A stretch of 21,315 bases of DNA, taken from the IMG/VR virus record IMGVR_UViG_3300005516_000009, positions 1 to 21,315 of that record. The stretch is one strand, 5' to 3'. The stretch comes from a virus. Positions within the stretch are counted from its first letter, which is position 1. Every line of letters begins with the position of its first letter. The notes beneath the pieces were generated by a model that saw only the letters and a list, made by a program, of their open reading frames with translations, searched no databases and had not been told where the DNA came from. Position numbers and translations under genes: made by a program. Positions 16,701 through 21,315 of this stretch are shown here, one piece after another.

Positions 16701-19700
16701 TGATGGTAATAAATCAGTAGATCCAAACCCTGTAAATGTTGTAGTACCAATACCAATAGCAGTTCCATTTGTAGGAACTGTGTAAGTAACTTCTTCACCA
16801 CTAACAAAGTAATGGTTTGGAATCTTAACTTGATCAGTTGATATATCAACTATAGTACTACTAGATCCAACAACACTTCTTGTGAATATCTCATCAGTAG
16901 CATATTTTAGTGGGAAATCTTTCTTTATTGCAACAATAGTACCTTCATAGTATCCAGCAAAAGATTGTATAGAACCATTAGTAAAGTCAATCTTTTCAGT
17001 TTGTGTTAATTCTTCATGAGTCCTAAATGCAGATGCGAAAACATTCACTTTAACTGCTGTAGATGCTATAGGGGTAAAATGTAAATCAATTGTATTAGTA
17101 ACTGAATTGTAACCAGAACCAAAAGTTCCTAACCCAATTGAAGTCTCTACAATACCAAATTCTGTATCATATGTAGCATCCAATCCAGATGAAGTATCAT
17201 GATCATCTACAACAACGACTTCACTAAACATAGTTTGAGTTCCAGTATGAACTTGAGCCATAAACCATGCACCATCATGATCTAATGGATATGAACAAAC
17301 TGTAGTAATTCCAGGACTTCCTGATGAACCGATTACAGTAGATTGTGTTTTAAGTTGTTGATATGCGAATCCAAGAGTAGAAATTCCTGCAGTAGTAGTA
17401 TTTCCAACTCCAATTGTAATAGTATTAGCATATGCAGTGGTTCCTATTCCAACACCAGAACTGGGATAAAAATCAACATTAATATTACTACCACTATAAT
17501 ATGCATGATATGTTCCTAACCCAGCATTATAACTACTTGAATCATCTGTATTCAATCTTCCATATTCAAGAACATTTATATCTGTACCATTGTGTGTGAT
17601 ATTTAATTGATTATACTCATATTCTATTCCATAAGAATCTGCTGCTATCTGAACAATAACTTTTAGGGAAGAATGGTAACTTGAAATTCCAACAATTGTT
17701 GTAGAACCAGTGCCTACTATAGCACTACTAAATCCAACACTATTGGAGGTAATGAGAGTATCTCCAACAGAAGTGCTTCCAATACCTAATACTTCCCTAT
17801 CCAAAACAAATTCAAGTACTGAAACTTGATAGTTATTATTAGAATAATTTGTTGGATAGAATCTCACTTCCCCAGTTTGTAAAGCTTTATCAACTACAAC
17901 ATCAAGTGATCCCAGATCACCTATTGTACCAACTGATGCATATTGATTGATAAATGCATCATCATTATCATGAATAACATCACAAATCATTAACTGACGT
18001 TCAGAAGTAAATCTAGTATCTCTAATAAATGTTATATATTTTTGAGCTCTATGATCTGTTGAGTCAAAATCATGAATTTTACTATATTTTTCTGGTCTGG
18101 GATTACTATCAAACTGATCAGCAATATTATCTATTGAAAGTACCCTATTTCCAACAGATTCAATATAATCATCAAGAATTTTACTACCAAAAGTTATTCT
18201 ATTGGAATATAACTTTCCACTAACACCACCAAAACCACCATGTAAAGAATTTTCAGTTACAAGATCAAAATCATAAACAGTATGAAGACTAATATTTTGT
18301 GGAATTTCTGAAGTAACCTCAACATCAGCATGAGTTTCTGCAGCCTGTGTGAAATTAATGCTAGTAGTACTCTCTAATTGATAATCTGAGAACCTTTTAA
18401 ATCCAAGTGTATGGCTTAAACTAGAAACAGGGATATTCCAGGTCTCATAAGGAATGTTAGATTTTAATGTATATGAGAAATTCTGATAATACCAACTATC
18501 TTGAAGTCTTTCTGAGTTTAAATTCAGAATTCCAGTAGTTCTATCAACACCTTTCTTTATTTTAGAAACAGCGTCAAGATTCAGTAAAGATTCATATGCT
18601 GTTATAGTAAGAGCTTTACTCTGTTTCTTAGAAGAGAGACCTTTAATAATTTTACCTTTAACAAAGAAAGTATTAGAAGAAACTCTAATAATACCAGATT
18701 TGGCGTCCCAAGTATTGACCAATCCAGTTATTTGATTTCCAGATACATCAGTTGAAGTAACTGTCTCACCCTGAGAGTATGCAGCATCATTAGTAATAAC
18801 CTCAAATAATGGGAAATCCTTTACATTAATAATTCTTCCTGAGGAATTCTGAGAATCATATTCTCCTGGATAATTAGTGCCGAGAACATCAGTCATATCG
18901 TATGATACATCACCAATTCCACCAAGATTTGGTGTAATTGCACTGACTTCGAAGAACTTATAATCATAACCTTCACAGTTATATCCAGGAGCAGTTGATC
19001 CAACTCCTACACTAAGATTCTCAACAAGAACCTTATCCCCTATAGCAAATGGGAATCCTTGAGCAACACTAAATCCATAATTTAAAGTAGCTTTTACAAC
19101 TTTTGTAACTGGATCATAAGTTATTGATGAAATTCCAACTCCATTAGAATTTTCTATGGGAACAACAGTTGGATACCTATTACCAATACCATAAGAGTTC
19201 TTAAGAATGGTTACTTGAGAATCTCCAAATTTGTAAGTTAAATCTACATCATCAATAACAGTTTGTGTGCCTGGATCATAACATAATAATTTTGGAGGAG
19301 TAGTATAACCCTTACCAACAGATGTTATTCCAATAGATTCAATAGAATATAATGGTTCAATTAAAATATTCTGGTTCAGAAGAACAGATGGTTTTAAAGT
19401 TTGATCCGATGGGAAATCATATCCAATATCATTAATATTAACTCTCTGAACCTTTCCTATTGAACTACTTCCGGCAGAAACAGCAGCACCAGTACCAAGA
19501 CCACTACTCACTTCTACAATCTGAGGAAGAGAATAGAAATTTCTACCCCTATTAGTAATCTCAAACTTTGTGATTTCACCAAAAGCATTTGTAGAATTTG
19601 TCTTATAAGAAATAGTTGATGTACTACTCTCATATAAAGATGCTTCTGGTTTATTGTCTATTGTATATGTAAATGTTGAATCATTGGTGGGGTATATTAA

Positions 19701-21315
19701 ATATTTACCATTATACAAACTATTTTTTACTTCAATACCATTTTGATTATAAACCTCATAATCAATAATAAGTTCTTCCTTTTCTATGGGAAGATTGCTT
19801 TCATATATTGGGGTAAATTTGTAGAAAAGTTTTCCTGGTGCTGTTGAATTGATTGATAAAGTTAAAGTTGCATCAGAATCTACACCAATCTTTCCATTTC
19901 TAGTAACTTTAAAACTATCATCATCAGGAGCTTTATCCCACTCCTTAGTCATAAACTCATCACTGTATATCTTCATAGTAAAAGCAGAATAATCTGTTGG
20001 TCCTACAACATAAGATAAACTAGAATCTGAAAGATTAAATGTAATAGTACTATCCCTATAGACAGTTAATGGGGGATTGACTAAAGAAAGAGTTCCACCT
20101 TGAAGTGGTGCTTGGAGATTTGTAAATATTGGGGTGTTTGAAGTTGAGTCATAACGAGTACTTGATAATCTAAAGTTGTCCTCATCTACCTTATAAACAT
20201 AATAAAATGTATTATCTGCCAATCCAGTAGTAGGTGATGTTGCTGTATGAAGAACTTTATCTCCAGTTACAAATCCATGACCAGTAATCTCAATGGTATC
20301 AGTATCAACTGTTATTCCACCACTTACAAAATTCTTAGGATCAAACACCATCCTTCTATTAAAATCATCATATTTAACCACAACTGTTCTAGTAATTGAT
20401 GGGTTTACATCAATAACAACATCATCTCTAGCGCTAAGACCATGAGTTGATGCTGTTGATACTGTTACAATATTTCTAGAAAGATCTGCAAATATTGGAG
20501 TAAATGTATTCTTAATACTATGATAAACACCAGTTCCTATTCCAGTAAAGTATAATACTCTAGAATCTGCATGAGCACCTAATCCTACATATTCTCCTGT
20601 GGTATTGCTAAGTCCAACTCTTGTTGTAGATAATCCAAGTAAATCATCACTTATTCTAGCAACATATAAGGTAGAGTTATCTGCCAATGTAATCGGAGTA
20701 TTTGCTATAGTATTACCAGTATATTCTCTAGCTTTGAGGCCTCCACCATTTCCAGAATCATACGTTACTTTATCACCAGTCAATAAGTTATGACTTGGAA
20801 TATAAAGAGATCCATCAGGAATATCAATAGTTACTCCAATTCCAATAGTTAATGGAGATCTTCCACTAGTAGAAGTTCCAATACCAACTGTAGTTTCTGG
20901 TTCAAAATATAATTGCCTATTTCTTCTATTAATAGATGTTGTTTTAATTCCACTATCAATAATCAATCTTCTAGGATCTTCTATAAGAGTAGTACCTACA
21001 CTATGTGAAGTACCTACTGTATTATCAACAGCTCTAAGAACTCTAATTTTTGACTCTGATTCAAGTACATTCAGCACTCTTACCCTTTCAGAACCAACTT
21101 TAAGAATATCATTTTCTTTAATATAATCAGAATCTATATTTCCACTAACTGAAAAATGAGTAACAAATCCAGTAACAGCAGTACTACCTACTGCTGTAGT
21201 TGAAGGCCCTGTAGCGATTAGATTCAAAATATTTGAACTAATCCCAGCCATATGGAAACCTTCTAATCCAGTTGTAGTTGTAGATACTCCAGATATAAAG
21301 ACAAGATCAGTATTT
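13737..21315 (-). CDS. Giant repeat-cassette virion structural protein (5' end beyond right edge)
   Basis: An open frame of at least 2,525 codons that runs to the window edge. The first ATG is at 21251, but 21 further codons upstream stay open and read like the same protein (VFISGVSTTTTGLEGFH), so the true start is probably outside. Numbering from that ATG, the protein is a chain of Gly/Val/Ser/Thr-rich beta cassettes: Arg-Gly cassettes at 39-95 and 1590-1657; His-Gly/Thr-Gly-Asp cassettes at 151-210, 321-365 and 1476-1538; Gly-Tyr/Pro repeats at 563-660, 1839-1961 and 2249-2312; NGVxQxPG cassettes at 1563-1677, 1723-1792 and 1999-2084. It ends with SWGKIISRVRS and RLKPLRYKGYT. I saw no catalytic motif or membrane segment. 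Similar proteins near gp8 in cyanophages are annotated as virion structural proteins; a fibre or baseplate-associated role is inferred. It is clearly not T4 gp7 or gp10 by anything I can see. Confidence 0.8.
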   Translation of the reverse strand, partial: NTDLVFISGVSTTTTGLEGFHMAGISSNILNLIATGPSTTAVGSTAVTGFVTHFSVSGNIDSDYIKENDILKVGSERVRVLNVLESESKIRVLRAVDNTVGTSHSVGTTLIEDPRRLIIDSGIKTTSINRRNRQLYFEPETTVGIGTSTSGRSPLTIGIGVTIDIPDGSLYIPSHNLLTGDKVTYDSGNGGGLKAREYTGNTIANTPITLADNSTLYVARISDDLLGLSTTRVGLSNTTGEYVGLGAHADSRVLYFTGIGTGVYHSIKNTFTPIFADLSRNIVTVSTASTHGLSARDDVVIDVNPSITRTVVVKYDDFNRRMVFDPKNFVSGGITVDTDTIEITGHGFVTGDKVLHTATSPTTGLADNTFYYVYKVDEDNFRLSSTRYDSTSNTPIFTNLQAPLQGGTLSLVNPPLTVYRDSTITFNLSDSSLSYVVGPTDYSAFTMKIYSDEFMTKEWDKAPDDDSFKVTRNGKIGVDSDATLTLSINSTAPGKLFYKFTPIYESNLPIEKEELIIDYEVYNQNGIEVKNSLYNGKYLIYPTNDSTFTYTIDNKPEASLYESSTSTISYKTNSTNAFGEITKFEITNRGRNFYSLPQIVEVSSGLGTGAAVSAGSSSIGKVQRVNINDIGYDFPSDQTLKPSVLLNQNILIEPLYSIESIGITSVGKGYTTPPKLLCYDPGTQTVIDDVDLTYKFGDSQVTILKNSYGIGNRYPTVVPIENSNGVGISSITYDPVTKVVKATLNYGFSVAQGFPFAIGDKVLVENLSVGVGSTAPGYNCEGYDYKFFEVSAITPNLGGIGDVSYDMTDVLGTNYPGEYDSQNSSGRIINVKDFPLFEVITNDAAYSQGETVTSTDVSGNQITGLVNTWDAKSGIIRVSSNTFFVKGKIIKGLSSKKQSKALTITAYESLLNLDAVSKIKKGVDRTTGILNLNSERLQDSWYYQNFSYTLKSNIPYETWNIPVSSLSHTLGFKRFSDYQLESTTSINFTQAAETHADVEVTSEIPQNISLHTVYDFDLVTENSLHGGFGGVSGKLYSNRITFGSKILDDYIESVGNRVLSIDNIADQFDSNPRPEKYSKIHDFDSTDHRAQKYITFIRDTRFTSERQLMICDVIHDNDDAFINQYASVGTIGDLGSLDVVVDKALQTGEVRFYPTNYSNNNYQVSVLEFVLDREVLGIGSTSVGDTLITSNSVGFSSAIVGTGSTTIVGISSYHSSLKVIVQIAADSYGIEYEYNQLNITHNGTDINVLEYGRLNTDDSSSYNAGLGTYHAYYSGSNINVDFYPSSGVGIGTTAYANTITIGVGNTTTAGISTLGFAYQQLKTQSTVIGSSGSPGITTVCSYPLDHDGAWFMAQVHTGTQTMFSEVVVVDDHDTSSGLDATYDTEFGIVETSIGLGTFGSGYNSVTNTIDLHFTPIASTAVKVNVFASAFRTHEELTQTEKIDFTNGSIQSFAGYYEGTIVAIKKDFPLKYATDEIFTRSVVGSSSTIVDISTDQVKIPNHYFVSGEEVTYTVPTNGTAIGIGTTTFTGFGSTDLLPSSVHIIKYDNGTIKFARTAADALAYSPIAVDITSLGVGIHTFTSKKKDTKTLIAVDNMVQAPIVSTAVTTHITSTVYFTDNTIVVGTASSLFSGDLIKIGDEIMRVNGISGSNISVYRGWMGTGLSQHNASGIGSVITKMVGDYAINGSTISFADAPVGKQPLSHSYNNPDERDWVGITSGSTFHGRVFLRTGAVDSSDETYTRNMLFDDISDQFDAQQEYFNLKVAGIDTTSSFTEGVILVNGIAQIPGFTGTKNNFTVGEVGSATTITFSGTASSITSDPNTTSLPIGGRIVSTSFTGGYGYMPLVAAGATSVVSAAGTIESISIGNSGSGYRSGIQTVNVGVQTFSNGIPNIEIVGVATVSNGNIIGVAITNPGIGYTRSNVPTVVFDSPLSYSNIVPNTSGVGTGAKVDIVVGQGSSVIEYKLTNFGYGYKQGDTISVSVGGTIGIPTTSSYDEFTPNEFQLTVDNVYNDTFSAFTMGEFDIIDNISGRFNGSTKTFVMRKNDDPYIVDTSSSFIKLQDTLIIFINGVLQVPGEGYSFTGGSLISFSEAPKFGDTCGIMFYKGSGIGVDVKAIEILQTLKVGDILNIENDSTIGQSFFLDEENRNVFELSSIDTVSSEPYFGPGRTQDETLKRPVTWTRQTEDRVINGVFVDKSREIYEPSIHSFSYVTSTVGVGATIIYVDSVRPFFNPLNEDPDDTIFQNEVTISKNKDDNVVAIATAVVGVSSNITSIVISDGGKGYETAPTVIIGNPVGYGSTATATAAITAGVVTSITLTGLGTNYTSIPQVIISTPEYGTEPITVFTYSGDYGKIVGFGTTKVGSANKVWFDLHIPLESDLRDISLVSSASTISGISTGDVFVVSRSNVGIAATTMTSLDTAGNTIGIGISYMDNIYYVDSFSNELISHPGIGNTYIKRVNCRVTDNQGVGIGSTVQPDFGDYSWGKIISRVRSKAVEYPAYTNQGVVGLSTSSYISRLKPLRYKGYT
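14316..14507 (-). repeat. Gly-Tyr/Pro repeats, C-terminal cluster of the right-hand giant protein
   Basis: Residues 2249-2312 (from the ATG at 21251) contain VISDGGKGYETAPTVIIGNP and TLTGLGTNYTSIPQVIISTP, separated by a Gly/Thr/Ala linker. This is the same repeat and linker arrangement as in gp14. Confidence 0.7.
15000..15257 (-). repeat. NGVxQxPG cassette, third copy
   Basis: Residues 1999-2084: IDNISGRFNGSTKTFVM, then LIIFINGVLQVPGEGYSF, then SLISFSEAPKFGDTCGIMFY. It parallels the copies at 15876-16085 and, interrupted, at 16215-16565. Confidence 0.6.
15369..15737 (-). repeat. Gly-Tyr/Pro repeats, middle cluster of the right-hand giant protein
   Basis: Residues 1839-1961 contain three copies with cores ISIGNSGSGYRSGIQTVNV, VAITNPGIGYTRSNVPTVVF and YKLTNFGYGYKQGDTISVSV. 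The middle copy keeps the Pro position; the outer two keep the N/G and GxGY part. Confidence 0.65.
15876..16085 (-). repeat. NGVxQxPG cassette, second copy
   Basis: Residues 1723-1792: LFDDISDQFDAQQEYFNL, then GVILVNGIAQIPGFTG, then TTITFSGTAS. It matches the third copy in order: a DxIxxxF opening, an NGxxQxPG turn and a TIxFS strand. Confidence 0.55.
16281..16484 (-). repeat. Arg-Gly/His-Gly cassette, internal copy
   Basis: Residues 1590-1657: TVYFTDNTIVVGTASSLFSG, LIKIGDEIMRVNGISGSNIS, then VYRGWMGTGLSQHNASG. It is the clearest match to the gp15 cassette and sits between two halves of an NGVxQxPG-type cassette. Confidence 0.65.
19272..19565 (-). repeat. Gly-Tyr/Pro repeats, N-terminal cluster of the right-hand giant protein
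   Basis: Residues 563-660 contain FEITNRGRNFYSLPQIVEVS, a degenerate middle copy VNINDIGYDFPSDQTLKPSV, and IGITSVGKGYTTPPKLLCY. The first and third keep the G-x-Y/F and Pro positions. Confidence 0.6.
20157..20801 (-). repeat. His-Gly/Thr-Gly-Asp cassettes of the right-hand giant protein
   Basis: Residues 151-365 contain IPSHNLLTGDKVTYD followed by LYVARISDDLLGLSTTRV, and IEITGHGFVTGDKVLHTA followed by FYYVYKVDEDNFRLSSTR. A degenerate STHGLSARDDVVIDV lies between them at 268-282. A fourth copy lies at residues 1476-1538 (IPNHYFVSGEEVTYT, then IIKYDNGTIKFARTA). Confidence 0.6.
20967..21137 (-). repeat. Arg-Gly/His-Gly cassette, N-terminal copy
   Basis: Residues 39-95: ENDILKVGSERVRVLNV, KIRVLRAVDNTVGTSHSVGT. 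This is the gp15-type cassette with Ala in place of the Gly of RG. Confidence 0.55.

Noticed and set aside
16664-16849. A second minus-strand frame of 61 codons inside the right-hand giant gene
   Set aside because: It is out of frame with the giant gene, has Leu/Gln-rich low-complexity content from the AT-rich third positions, and no sign of its own start signals.
13737-21315. The right-hand giant as an adhesin, toxin or polymorphic repeat protein of a bacterium
   Set aside because: No signal peptide, membrane segment or secretion motif was seen, and it sits 33 bases from gp8 in a phage structural block.
1-21315. RNA genes, insertion sequences, attachment sites, auxiliary metabolic genes or anti-defence genes
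   Set aside because: Virtually every base is accounted for by the structural genes, with no gap above 40 bases, and nothing in the remaining bases looks like a tRNA, inverted terminal repeat or transposase.

Overview
The window is an AT-rich, almost gap-free stretch of late structural genes from a T4-like tailed phage (contractile-tail myovirus). All recognised genes lie on the minus strand, so transcription runs from the right edge to the left. The neck and head-tail proteins (gp13, gp14, gp15, gp16 order), a gp8-type baseplate wedge protein and a DUF4815 giant protein match the structural block of marine T4-like phages such as cyanophages of Prochlorococcus/Synechococcus and their relatives. 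The sequence does not reveal the host. There are no photosynthesis, metabolic, tRNA, integrase or mobile-element genes here.

Layout in transcription order: (1) a giant virion protein of more than 2,500 residues that enters from the right edge (13737 to beyond 21315); (2) gp8 baseplate wedge (12147-13703); (3) a second giant protein of 2,498 residues with a DUF4815-type N-terminus (4644-12140); (4) a 72-residue coiled-coil protein; (5) a 59-residue protein that overlaps both neighbours; (6) a 213-residue structural protein with a BppU-like N-terminal beta domain; (7) gp13 neck protein; (8) gp14 neck protein, enlarged by a repeat region; (9) gp15 tail terminator; (10) the N-terminal part of gp16, the small terminase, running off the left edge. 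Intergenic gaps range from overlap to 40 bases. The two widest gaps before recognisable core genes, ahead of gp8 and gp13, each lie near an NATAAATA late-promoter-like octamer.

The products would build the baseplate and fibre periphery (giant proteins, gp8, BppU-like protein), close the head and tail (gp13/gp14/gp15) and package DNA (gp16). The T4 genes that lie between gp8 and gp13 (9, 10, 11, 12, wac) are not recognisable; the DUF4815 protein and three small or medium genes occupy that place.

The main observation beyond annotation is modular. A few short beta-rich cassettes (a Gly-Tyr/Pro repeat, an SGATA cassette, a His-Gly/Thr-Gly-Asp cassette, an Arg-Gly/His-Gly cassette and an NGVxQxPG cassette) recur in several otherwise unrelated proteins of this block. 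They include insertions into neck and tail-terminator proteins that are much shorter in T4. One cassette appears nested inside another. I saw no defence system, CRISPR array or RNA gene.
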